The notes under the pieces are model-generated. The model had not been told where the DNA came from, made no database searches, and worked only from the letters and a program-made list of their open reading frames with translations. Below are positions 17,549 to 25,717 of a stretch of 64,000 nucleotides of DNA, in pieces; the stretch's first letter is position 1, and each line of letters starts with the position of its first letter. A program made the translations under genes and the position numbers. The stretch is from Halorientalis regularis (GTDB lineage Archaea; Halobacteriota; Halobacteria; Halobacteriales; Haloarculaceae), in the NCBI RefSeq assembly GCF_023698535.1, contig NZ_JALJCL010000011.1, positions 62,001-126,000 of the forward strand, given 5' to 3'.

Positions 17549-18757
17549 GTGCCACTCTCAGACACACGTGTCGTCGAGTGCGGGCAGGTCATCGCCGGTC
17601 CCCTCGTGGGCACGTTCCTCGGCGACCTCGGTGCGGACGTCGTGAAGGTCGAACCGCCAGACGGCGAGTTGTTCCGCACCGATCGCCGACGTCTCGACGG
17701 CGAACCGTTCAACCCGGGATTCGAGCTCTACAATCGGAACAAGCGCTCGCTCAGCCTCGACCTGAAGCGCGAGCGGGGCCGCGAGAGCCTCCACGACCTC
17801 GTCGAGAAAGCCGACGTGTTCGTCCAGAACTGGCCGCCGGGCGTCGCCGAGAACCTCGACGCGGACTACGAGACACTCTCGGCGATCAACGAGGACCTCG
17901 TCTACGTCCACATCACGGGCTTCGGCGAGACGGGGCCGCTCGCGAACAACCCTGGGATGGACACCATCGTCCAGCACATGTCCGGGTTCACGAGCCTGCT
18001 CGGGGACGGGCTGGAGGACGGCCCGCCGATTCGCTCCCAGTCCTCGCTCGCTGACGTCTACGCCGCCTACAGCGCCGCGCTCAGCGCCGTCGCCGCGCTC
18101 CGGCGCGTCGACCGCGGCGAGGGCGGCCAGAAAGTCGACGTGTCCCTGCTCGAATCGCTCATCCACAACCTCGACGGCGCGTTCGAGTACTACACGAACC
18201 TCGGTGAGGTGCCCCAGGCGGGCGGCCGGAACACGTTCAGCCGACCGGACATGCTGTACGGGTCCGCGGAGGCCGCGGACGGCTACGTCGTCGTCGCACT
18301 GTTGCTCTACTCCGACCGCATCTGGGACGCCTGCTGTGACCTCATGGACCGACCCGACCTCGCGGCCGCGGAGAAGTACCAGACAGCGGCGGGTCGAATG
18401 GACGACGCGTCGAAGCTCTCGACGCTCTTCGAGGCCTGGCTCGTCGAACAACCGGCCGACGAGGCCGTCGAGAAACTCAACGCCGCCGGCGTGCCGGCCG
18501 CCCACGTCAACGACATCGGCGAAGCGGCGGAACTCGACCACCTCGACGCGCGCGACGCGTTCGTCGACGTGCCCCACCCACGGTACGGCGAGGTGACGCT
18601 GACCGACACGCCGCTCTCGCTCTCGGAGACCCCGCCTTCGATCCGTCGGCACGCACCCGTCCTCGGCGAGCACTCCCGTGACGTGCTCGCCGAACTGGGC
18701 TACGACGAGGAGACCGTCGACGCGCTGCTGGCGGACGGCGTCGCCGAACAGGCCTGA
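17549..18757 (+). CDS. CaiB/BaiF family (class III) CoA-transferase
   Basis: 402 aa from the GTG at 17549 (VPLSDTRVVECGQVIAGP). A GTG 39 bp upstream is also in frame. The first helix-loop GDLGADVVKVEPP, then RNKRSLSLDLK and the SSLADVYAAYSAAL helix holding the likely catalytic Asp, are typical of formyl-CoA transferase relatives. The reaction moves CoA between carboxylic acids without an acyl-phosphate. In this island it probably activates the acid to be degraded, or recycles CoA between pathway acids. Same strand and orientation as its neighbours. Confidence 0.92.
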   Translation: MPLSDTRVVECGQVIAGPLVGTFLGDLGADVVKVEPPDGELFRTDRRRLDGEPFNPGFELYNRNKRSLSLDLKRERGRESLHDLVEKADVFVQNWPPGVAENLDADYETLSAINEDLVYVHITGFGETGPLANNPGMDTIVQHMSGFTSLLGDGLEDGPPIRSQSSLADVYAAYSAALSAVAALRRVDRGEGGQKVDVSLLESLIHNLDGAFEYYTNLGEVPQAGGRNTFSRPDMLYGSAEAADGYVVVALLLYSDRIWDACCDLMDRPDLAAAEKYQTAAGRMDDASKLSTLFEAWLVEQPADEAVEKLNAAGVPAAHVNDIGEAAELDHLDARDAFVDVPHPRYGEVTLTDTPLSLSETPPSIRRHAPVLGEHSRDVLAELGYDEETVDALLADGVAEQA

Positions 18758-18814
18758 CCACGGACCGTTACCGCCCTACAAAGGTTTTTCCGCCGACTCG
18801 CGGAACCGTATGGT

Positions 18815-18931
18815 ATGATAGGCCGAGACACGGCACCCACCGACGCCGGCGACGTGCTCCGGGACGACGACGGCGACGGCGAGGCCGTCGGCACGGAACG
18901 CGACGGGACGCCCCGGAGGGAACAGCGATGA
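18815..18931 (+). CDS. 38-aa ORF overlapping the thiolase-like gene start
   Basis: ATG at 18815, 38 codons, very acidic in the middle (RDDDGDGEAVGTE), stop TGA overlapping the ATG of the following gene. It fills most of the 170-bp gap between the CoA-transferase and thiolase-like genes. I do not recognise a family. The translational coupling suggests it is either a leader peptide or the remnant of a deleted gene of the operon, in keeping with the other deletion nearby. No conserved residues can be pointed out. Confidence 0.3.
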   Translation: MIGRDTAPTDAGDVLRDDDGDGEAVGTERDGTPRREQR

Positions 18932-20085
18932 GCCGGCGGGTCCTCGCCGAGGGCGTGAGCGCCGTCCCGAACGGCAGCTACGACGTGCCGACCTGGCAAC
19001 TCGCGGCGGGTGTCCTCACCGGCGCGGTCGACGACGCGGGCCTCGACCTCGACGACGTGGACGGTCTCTATCTCCCGAAACCGCGGCCGTGGACCGAACA
19101 GGGCTTTTTTTCGACCTCGCTCGCGAACCGACTCGGCCTCCACCTCGACCGGAACGTCGAGACCTACACCGGCGGGACCAGCGGCGGGAGCGCGTTCCGA
19201 CTCGCCGCCCGCGACGTCGCGAGCGGAACGCTCGACGTCGCCGTCGTCTTCGCCGCCGAACGCAACTCCACCGTCGAGACCGACGACTACCTAGCCTACG
19301 TGCTCGAAACCTTCGACCACGACATCCAGGCCCCCGCCGGGCCGACCGTCCCGGGGATCTACGCCCAGAGCCTCCAGCGCTACCGTCACGAGTACGACGT
19401 CCCGCGGGAGGCGATCGCGGACATCGCGGTGAAAAACCACGGGAACGGCGCGTCGAACCCCGAGGGACTGTTCTCCAGCGGGACAACCGTGACGGACGTC
19501 CTCGACTCGCGCCCCATCGCGCGTCCGCTCCGTCTCTACGAGTGTCCCGCGCCCTGTGACGGCGCGGCCGCGGTCGTCCTCGCCAGCGAGGCCGCCGCGT
19601 CGGCCGCGACCGTCGAAGTCGCGGGCACCGGGTACGACCACCCGCCGAGCCAGTATCTCGGGACACGCGAGGGGGCGCTCACCGAACACCCCGCGTTCGC
19701 GGGGGCCGCCGACGAAGCGCTCGGCGCGGCCGGCCTCGCCGTCGCGGACGTCGACGCGTTCGAGCTGTACGCACCCTTCCCGCACACTGAAGCGATCCTC
19801 ACTGAGGAACTCGGCCTGTTCGAGCGCGGCCGCGGGGCACTCGCTGCGGCCGACGGCGCGACTGCCGTCGACGGCCCGACCCCGATCAGTCCCTCCGGTG
19901 GGCCCCTCGGTCGCGGGCATCCCGCGATGGTCACCCCGATCCTCAACCACGTCGAAGCCGTTCGCCAGCTCCGTGGTACTGCCGCGAATCAGGTCGCGAA
20001 CGCCGACGTCGTGTTGACCTCGGCGGAACACGGGCACGTCGACGGCGTCAACACCACCGTCTTCCGGGGTGGTATCGATGCGTGA
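18928..20085 (+). CDS. Thiolase-like protein (SCP2/Ltp2 type) lacking the nucleophilic cysteine
   Basis: 385 aa thiolase fold. The N-terminal half has LDDVDGLYLPKP and the loop TYTGGTSGGSAF, where true thiolases carry the acyl-accepting Cys. Here Thr/Ser/Gly stand in that place. The usual catalytic H-D-x-F region reads ELYAPFPHTE, but the C-terminal GGPLGRGHPAMV motif with its His is kept. Such Cys-less thiolase homologues paired with a DUF35 protein include the aldolase Ltp2 of bacterial steroid side-chain breakdown. Its stop overlaps the next gene by 8 bp, and that gene is DUF35. An aldolase or acyl-transfer role is inferred. Confidence 0.85.
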   Translation: MSRRVLAEGVSAVPNGSYDVPTWQLAAGVLTGAVDDAGLDLDDVDGLYLPKPRPWTEQGFFSTSLANRLGLHLDRNVETYTGGTSGGSAFRLAARDVASGTLDVAVVFAAERNSTVETDDYLAYVLETFDHDIQAPAGPTVPGIYAQSLQRYRHEYDVPREAIADIAVKNHGNGASNPEGLFSSGTTVTDVLDSRPIARPLRLYECPAPCDGAAAVVLASEAAASAATVEVAGTGYDHPPSQYLGTREGALTEHPAFAGAADEALGAAGLAVADVDAFELYAPFPHTEAILTEELGLFERGRGALAAADGATAVDGPTPISPSGGPLGRGHPAMVTPILNHVEAVRQLRGTAANQVANADVVLTSAEHGHVDGVNTTVFRGGIDA

Positions 20086-20482
20086 GGACGTGATCGCCGC
20101 GCCCTTTTTCGAGGCGCTCGCCGACGATGCCTTCGCGGTGCAACGCTGCGGCGCGTGCGACCGCGCGTTCCTCCCGCCGGCACCCGTCTGCCCGCACTGC
20201 CACGCCGCCGACGTGGACTGGGAGCGAACGGACGCTCGTGGTCGCCTCTACGCGTTCACGGAACTCCTCCGGACGCCACCGAACTTCGACGAACCCGCCG
20301 TCGTGGGTACCGTCGTCGTCGAGGGCGTCCGCGTCCTCGCACCGATCGACGCGCCCTACGACGCGCTCTCTATCGGCGACCCGGTCGCACTCGTTCCCAC
20401 CGATGGCGCGGGCGATCACGACCGCGGCCGCTGGGCCGACGCGCCCTTCTTCACCGCTGAACCCCGTCCCGACGCCGAGTGA
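20078..20482 (+). CDS. DUF35 zinc-ribbon/OB-fold acyl-CoA-associated protein
   Basis: 134 aa from ATG at 20078, overlapping the thiolase-like stop. The N-terminal zinc ribbon has the two knuckles CGAC and CPHC (about residues 25-42). A beta-rich OB fold follows, ending in a short tail after LSIGDPVALVP. DUF35 proteins bind acyl-CoA and form fixed complexes with thiolase-type partners, for example in archaeal HMG-CoA synthesis and in steroid aldolases. Gene overlap indicates a stoichiometric complex with the protein at 18928-20085. It is the last gene of the catabolic run. Confidence 0.88.
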   Translation: MREDVIAAPFFEALADDAFAVQRCGACDRAFLPPAPVCPHCHAADVDWERTDARGRLYAFTELLRTPPNFDEPAVVGTVVVEGVRVLAPIDAPYDALSIGDPVALVPTDGAGDHDRGRWADAPFFTAEPRPDAE

Positions 20483-20598
20483 ACGCCGCCGCCACTCTGC
20501 GCTGCGACCCGCTCCGCCGTCGGTTGCGGGTCCGACTGCCGGACCCAGGTGCCCACGTCCGTGAGTCGAGTCGGCGACGCGGCGACGGGCCGGACCAC

Positions 20599-20670
20599 TC
20601 ACTCCTCGGCGACCCGTTCTTGCCACTCCTGGACTTTCGTCAGCAGTTCCACCGGCGGTGTCTCGTCGAC
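20599..20670 (-). pseudogene. Relic of a mutS 3' end (24 codons)
   Basis: On the minus strand this reads VDETPPVELLTKVQEWQERV followed by AEE and a stop. The C-terminus of the intact MutS encoded at 25718-28417 ends VNETPPVELMATVQEWQAEL followed by DGDDD. About 15 of the first 20 residues are identical, and both end within a few residues of each other. Upstream codons (20671-20710) show no MutS similarity, and beyond 20711 the DNA turns AT-rich. So only the last two dozen codons of a diverged mutS allele remain, in the same orientation as the intact gene 5 kb away. Confidence 0.65.
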
Positions 20671-20710
20671 ACCGCGCGGACCCACCCTCGCTCGAGCCGG
20701 GACCGCGGCG

Positions 20711-20916
20711 AAATATCACCTTTTCCAATAATATTATGTCACGGAATCTCTATTTGTTGGGGTGTGATAGGTGAGCAACCCGTACATCTCGAGTCGGACA
20801 AATCGCTCGTTCGAGCGGCTGATAACCTTCGACTGGTGGCAGCTGGAAAAAACGAGAGCAAATGTCGATCACGGACAAAACATCAAAATTCTGAACGGTA
20901 AAATGTTTAACAACTG
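20711..20916 (+). promoter_or_regulatory. AT-rich leader of the HEAT/coiled-coil/bactofilin operon
   Basis: From 20711 the base composition changes abruptly from GC-rich to AT-rich (stretches such as aaatatcacc and ccaataatattatg). This is the only upstream region for the four-gene operon beginning at 20917. TATA-like runs occur around 20730-20740 and at 20901-20909 (aaaatgttta), the latter close enough for a nearly leaderless transcript. The composition change coincides with the end of the mutS relic and suggests the left border of an inserted segment. No repeat or attachment site is obvious. Confidence 0.4.
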
Positions 20917-22122
20917 ATGTTTTTCGCGTTGAAACTCATACGGTTTGTCTTTCGGCTCTTCCTGAAACTGGTACTGTTCCCGTTCAAACTGATCAAGCGA
21001 CTCCTGGGCACCGAGCAGTCGACCGAGCAGTGGGCAGAAACGGGAGAGGCGGAGACTGAGGCCACGGAGGGTACCCCGGAGACGCTGGCGGATTCTCCAG
21101 AGGGGCTCAGCGTGGCAGCGACGCAGGCGAAAAACAACATCCAGCGGTTCCGCAAGGGGCTGATTGCAGTCGGTGTGGTGCAACTGCTGGTCGGTCTCTT
21201 CGCGGTTTTTAATATCGCACAGTCACCGATCGGCGGGTTCCGACCCGCACTGGTCGACGGACTCCTTCTCACAGTCGTCGTCTTCAGCCTCGCACCGATT
21301 GGCGTTGGATTCGGACTGACGAGGTGGACGACGGCCTCGTGGTATCTCGGAATGGCGTTTTGCGGCCTTCAAATCGTCCTCTCGGTGTTCGCGCTGCCTG
21401 GTGGTCTCATCACGATCGGTATCTACGGCATCCTCGGCTATCTCGGATATACGGGACGACCAGCACTGATGACACTATCGAACGCTGGCGGCTCCCCGAC
21501 GGGAGATGAATCCGGGCAGCAGGAGTCAATCGAGCGACAGTCTCACGACACAGGGGGGGCGGTCGACCACGAGGACATCCCTCCGTCAGATTCTGAACCG
21601 GCAGCTGACGCCCCAACTGACGGTACGGCATCGTCACAGACGGAACGAACGGACACTCCTCCCGCGGACACCACCTCGACGGAACCGGCTCCCGAACCGT
21701 CCGCCAACGACGAAACCGAAGATCCGGGCGACGGTGGTCAGGGTGACCACCAATCCGACCCCTCGGAAACGGACGCAGGGGAGACGGACAGTGCGGAACC
21801 CCGGGCGGATGCTGGAGCGGTCGAGGGCGATCCGGTCGAGGAGTACCGGGAGGAGCTACACGCCGACTCGGCATCGATCCGGCGAGCAGCGGTCGAGGAT
21901 CTCGTCGCCGCAACCAGTTCGGATTCCGTTCCCACGCAGGCCGCCATCGACGCACTCTCGGAGCGACTGGAAGACGAGGATCCGGAGGTCCGGGCTGTGG
22001 CCTGTCGCGGACTGGGCCAGCTCGGCGCGGAACAGGTCAAACCGAAACTCGAGGACCTTCGCATCGACACCGACCCGGACGTGAGTCGTGCAGCGAGTCA
22101 GGCACTTCGGAACATAGAATGA
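20917..22122 (+). CDS. Membrane protein with C-terminal HEAT repeats
   Basis: 401 aa. The N-terminus (FALKLIRFVFRLFLKLVLFP) is an amphipathic or membrane-embedded basic helix. Residues about 80-180 contain four hydrophobic helices. A long Ser/Thr/Asp/Glu/Pro-rich linker spans about 190-305. Residues about 310-401 form HEAT-like repeats: a DSASIRRAAVEDLVAA helix pair, then DPEVRAVACRGLGQLG and DPDVSRAASQALRNI. The repeat domain should lie in the cytoplasm as a protein-binding platform. First gene of an operon with three further genes. Function unknown. Confidence 0.75.
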   Translation: MFFALKLIRFVFRLFLKLVLFPFKLIKRLLGTEQSTEQWAETGEAETEATEGTPETLADSPEGLSVAATQAKNNIQRFRKGLIAVGVVQLLVGLFAVFNIAQSPIGGFRPALVDGLLLTVVVFSLAPIGVGFGLTRWTTASWYLGMAFCGLQIVLSVFALPGGLITIGIYGILGYLGYTGRPALMTLSNAGGSPTGDESGQQESIERQSHDTGGAVDHEDIPPSDSEPAADAPTDGTASSQTERTDTPPADTTSTEPAPEPSANDETEDPGDGGQGDHQSDPSETDAGETDSAEPRADAGAVEGDPVEEYREELHADSASIRRAAVEDLVAATSSDSVPTQAAIDALSERLEDEDPEVRAVACRGLGQLGAEQVKPKLEDLRIDTDPDVSRAASQALRNIE

Positions 22123-22216
22123 GTACGATGTATCACTCAGTTACCGATCGTATCGAACGTCGAATCGATCTCGGAGACCAGTCGCGGGTCCCTACACCCG
22201 ACGAGGGGTGGTCCGG

Positions 22217-23890
22217 ATGCGTGTGACCGATGTCGTTCGCGAGGCCGACCGTCCAGTGGCCGAAGACAGAGCTCGCGCACTCGCGATCAACGAAGCACTG
22301 CGGGAACCGCTCTCCGAGTTCCTCGACGAGAAACAAACCAAGTTGCGATACGCGGTCGGAATCGGTGCTGCCACCGCGGTGGTGGGCATCGTTGCGCTCG
22401 GGATAGTCGATGGGGCTCTGGTCGGCGGCGGGCTGTTCCTCCTCGGTCTGGCCATCGCTGGCGGCGGCTATGCCTACCTCAACGATCAGTCTCCGGACGT
22501 GACGGTGCGCTCGGTTCAGAAAGGATACTGGACAGCACACAGTCTTCCCGTGCAGGATGGCTCGATACTCTACGACGCCACCCAGTCTATCGAAACGACG
22601 AGTTTCGATCTGGAGCAACTGACCGATCACGACAAGATCGCAGCGGCCAACGATACACTCGCAGACGTCAGTGAGTACCCGGTCGTGATGGCACAGGACG
22701 AAAACGTCGAGGACACGCTGACGGAGACGCTCGACGAGATTACGACGGAGATCGAAACTGCAGAAGAGTTCACCGTCGAAGCGCCGATCATTCCCGCGAC
22801 CGGCTCCGAACGAGCGGCTATCGAGACGTTGCTCGAGATGGCCGACCCGGACGACACCGTCGATGCGGACTTCGACATTCCAGTTGACCAGGCCCGGACC
22901 GACATTCAGGAACTCGACGAACTCGAGCAAATGGCGGCCTCGGACGGTGCCGAGAGTGAGTTAGAGGAACTGTCCGACACGAGTCGGACGCTCGTCGATG
23001 ACCTATCCGGAATGCAGGAGACTGCCGTCGACCTGTTGAACGACCACATCGGGACCGCTGCAGACGCGTTCGGCCTGGTGAGTTACAACTTCTACTGCCC
23101 GGACTGTCAGACCGACGATATCGATTCGGTGGTCGAACTCACGGACCCACAGGCTGGGAGCTGGTACTGTGAAACGTGCCGAACGACTCACGATACGTCG
23201 GCCGTCATTCCCAGACACCGCCTCAAAGACGATCTCGTGAACCCCGTCTGGGACCAGCTGTGGATCGAGAAAGACGACCAACGTCGCGAGGTGTACGAGA
23301 ACATCGAGGACCAGAAAGCCGACTTACAGGAGCGGGAATTCGAACAGCGCAGCGAGGAGATCCGGTCGACGACCGACCGGATCCGTGACCTCCGATCGCG
23401 GATCCGAGACCTCAAGACGGAAGCCAAAGCCGCGGAGGGGAAAGTCTCGGAGATCGGGGATCTGATGGTCAAGTACGAGCGGATTCACGACGAGCGAAAG
23501 CAGGCCTTCGAGCAAGAAGTCGAGTCGTCGTTCGCCGAAATCGACGAGGAGACGGAAGAGATTCTCGAACAGACCCGGAACGAAGAGCAAGAACGAATCG
23601 AGGAGGCTGAACAGGCGGCCAAGGAGAAAGCCGAGATGATGCGCGAGGAGAAACGGCGGCGGGAGATCGAGAAATTCGTCGCCGAGCAACAGCTGGAGGA
23701 CCAACGAACGCGTGCGACACTCGCACAACAAGCGGACCGTCACGACGAGGAAATGGAGATGCAACGGCGCCAACACCGGGAGGAGTGGATGCTAGAGACC
23801 CGTGGCCGAACGTCGTTTTCCGGTCGGATCGACAAGGCACGGATGAAAAAAGACCGGCTCCTCGGAGCGTCTGCCGGGGGTGATTCCTGA
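22217..23890 (+). CDS. Membrane protein with zinc ribbon and long coiled coil
   Basis: 557 aa from ATG at 22217; a GTG nine bases upstream is also possible. Two adjacent transmembrane helices lie near residues 43-88. A mixed, acidic globular region follows, then a zinc ribbon CPDC...CETC around residues 292-318. From about residue 345 to 540 there is an almost unbroken charged coiled coil (repeats like RDLRSRIRDLK and EEAEQAAKEKAEMMREE), and a basic tail ends the protein. No named family is recognised. Architecture suggests a membrane-tethered rod. Its stop overlaps the start of the next gene (TGATGG). Confidence 0.75.
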   Translation: MRVTDVVREADRPVAEDRARALAINEALREPLSEFLDEKQTKLRYAVGIGAATAVVGIVALGIVDGALVGGGLFLLGLAIAGGGYAYLNDQSPDVTVRSVQKGYWTAHSLPVQDGSILYDATQSIETTSFDLEQLTDHDKIAAANDTLADVSEYPVVMAQDENVEDTLTETLDEITTEIETAEEFTVEAPIIPATGSERAAIETLLEMADPDDTVDADFDIPVDQARTDIQELDELEQMAASDGAESELEELSDTSRTLVDDLSGMQETAVDLLNDHIGTAADAFGLVSYNFYCPDCQTDDIDSVVELTDPQAGSWYCETCRTTHDTSAVIPRHRLKDDLVNPVWDQLWIEKDDQRREVYENIEDQKADLQEREFEQRSEEIRSTTDRIRDLRSRIRDLKTEAKAAEGKVSEIGDLMVKYERIHDERKQAFEQEVESSFAEIDEETEEILEQTRNEEQERIEEAEQAAKEKAEMMREEKRRREIEKFVAEQQLEDQRTRATLAQQADRHDEEMEMQRRQHREEWMLETRGRTSFSGRIDKARMKKDRLLGASAGGDS

Positions 23891-24837
23891 TGGCGAACGA
23901 CGACCTCCTCAAGCCACTCAGAGCGATCAACGAGACGATATCGAATCTCCGTCAGGACGTCCAGAAGCTCACGGGTGAAGCCAAGAAGATCAAAGAAGCG
24001 ATCACGAACGGGGCCGAAACCATCCGGGACGCTATACAGGAGAACATCCAGGCACAGGCCGAACTCAAGCTGATGGAGTACGTCATGGAGGTAAAGTCGG
24101 TCAAGCCACAGATCGACGCCGAGTACGAACAGATCAAAACGGAGCGGAGCGAACTCGAGGGCCGACTCGAGAGCATCGGCGAGCGATACCAGCGAAAGCA
24201 AGCCGAACTAGACGAGAAAGCCCAGGACCGTATCCGGGACCTCGGCTCCCATATCTTCGAGATCGAAGAAGAGCAGTTCGAAGACGGGATCGAAGACCCC
24301 TTCACCGAGCAAGTGACCACGGCGTGGCAGTCGCTCCAGGCCCACAACGCCGACGTCGGTGACGAACGGGCAACAGCGGTCAAGGAGACGACGAGTGAGG
24401 CAATTCAGCGGATCTACGACTTCATCGACCGGCAGGAGCAGCTCCTCGAATCGATCCGGGATCACCGATACGATCCCGCCGAGCACACACTCCCGACGGA
24501 CGAACCGGGCCAGTTACAGGTCCCGTACTACGTCGTCGAGTACGAGAAAGACGGTGTGGTCGACAGGCAGGTGATCGTCCCATCGTCGGTGTCCGAGGGC
24601 GGGACCGAGTGGTGTAGCGCGACCCTCGAGGCCAGCGACGGCGTGGCGACGCTGCTTGGCAACGTCGACCCAGTTACCGATCCGGCGACGACCGACACGC
24701 TATCCGAACAGACGCTGCGGGACACGCTCTCCGAGTACAGTTCGTCCTCACCACTGGGGTTGTCTTACGCCGACGCTGTCGCGGATGCCGTTCCCGAGAG
24801 TGGACGCGTCGACGTGCCACAGGAGGTCGCGGAATAA
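23890..24837 (+). CDS. Coiled-coil protein of the bactofilin-like operon
   Basis: 315 aa, cytosolic by prediction (no signal, no hydrophobic helix). Residues 1-190 are heptad-rich helices (LRQDVQKLTGEAKKIKEAIT; ELEGRLESIGERYQRKQAEL), likely a long coiled coil. From about 215 a compact beta-rich domain begins with QVPYYVVEYEKDGVVDRQVI and looks like a small barrel. No named family is recognised. It overlaps both neighbours by one to four bases, so its expression is translationally coupled. It could pair with the coiled coil of the preceding membrane protein (inference). Confidence 0.75.
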   Translation: MANDDLLKPLRAINETISNLRQDVQKLTGEAKKIKEAITNGAETIRDAIQENIQAQAELKLMEYVMEVKSVKPQIDAEYEQIKTERSELEGRLESIGERYQRKQAELDEKAQDRIRDLGSHIFEIEEEQFEDGIEDPFTEQVTTAWQSLQAHNADVGDERATAVKETTSEAIQRIYDFIDRQEQLLESIRDHRYDPAEHTLPTDEPGQLQVPYYVVEYEKDGVVDRQVIVPSSVSEGGTEWCSATLEASDGVATLLGNVDPVTDPATTDTLSEQTLRDTLSEYSSSSPLGLSYADAVADAVPESGRVDVPQEVAE

Positions 24838-25646
24838 TGGCGGAGATCGAACAGAGCCGTGCGGTCGTCGAGGCCGAGGAAACGTTCGATGGACGGATCA
24901 TTCCCGACGAACAGGCGGAACTCGGACGGCCCGTTCGGTTACGGGATGGGGCCGTGGTTCAGGGAAGCGTCTACGGCGGCACGGTCGAAGCCGACGACGG
25001 CGTCACCGTCGAAGGATCGATCATGGCGGCCGCGGGTATCGAACTCGACGGCGCACACGTCGATGGCGAGGTCGGGTCACCCGACAAGGTCCTCGCGACC
25101 GACACGCACATCGACGGGACCGTAACCGGCCAGCGTGTTCGTCTCACCGACTGTGTCGTCCGCGGGAACGTCGTCGGTGCCAACGTCATCCTGGAAGACT
25201 GTATCGTCCTCGGCATCGCCACTGCCGAACGTGAACTCGCCATCGAGGAGTCTCTCTGCTACACGTTCCGTAGCCAGGGGGAGACGACGCTCGAAAACAC
25301 CACGCTGGTCCTGCCACAGGCGATCGCCGAGGGCCCCCTGGAACTGACGACGCCCGTCGCAGTGGCCGGACTCGGGCAGATCGAAGTCGACGACGCGGGC
25401 GGCCCTGCGGAACGACTCCCGGAGATGGGCGCGGACGATCTCTACGAACAGGACGGGACGACCTATCTCACGCTCGCACCTCGCATCCTGAATCTCGAAA
25501 AGATCACCGAACGGTTGGAAGAACTGGAAGACGCAGTCATGGCCGCCGTCGACGACACGAGCGGCGACGACGGAACAGAGATGAGCGTCGACGACGTTCT
25601 CTCGCTGTTCGACATCGATCTTCGAGACGGGACGACACCGGACTAA
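24837..25646 (+). CDS. Bactofilin-like polymer-forming beta-helix protein
   Basis: 269 aa. Residues about 15-135 consist of short repeating strands with G-x-V/I-x-G turns (VQGSVYGGTVEADDGVTVEG; HIDGTVTGQRVRL), the pattern of a left-handed or bactofilin-type beta helix. Residues 200-269 are acidic and partly helical (LEKITERLEELEDAVMA). Bactofilin-domain proteins self-assemble into filaments, and haloarchaeal relatives (halofilins) act in cell shape. Here the gene closes an operon whose other members are coiled-coil and membrane proteins, and it stops 71 bp from the 3' end of mutS. Confidence 0.75.
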   Translation: MAEIEQSRAVVEAEETFDGRIIPDEQAELGRPVRLRDGAVVQGSVYGGTVEADDGVTVEGSIMAAAGIELDGAHVDGEVGSPDKVLATDTHIDGTVTGQRVRLTDCVVRGNVVGANVILEDCIVLGIATAERELAIEESLCYTFRSQGETTLENTTLVLPQAIAEGPLELTTPVAVAGLGQIEVDDAGGPAERLPEMGADDLYEQDGTTYLTLAPRILNLEKITERLEELEDAVMAAVDDTSGDDGTEMSVDDVLSLFDIDLRDGTTPD

Positions 25647-25717
25647 CCGAGCGTTCCCCTGCAGACAGCAAAACCGGCGCTACTCGGGCGAAGCAAGGTC
25701 GGATCCGAGTGGGTAAC

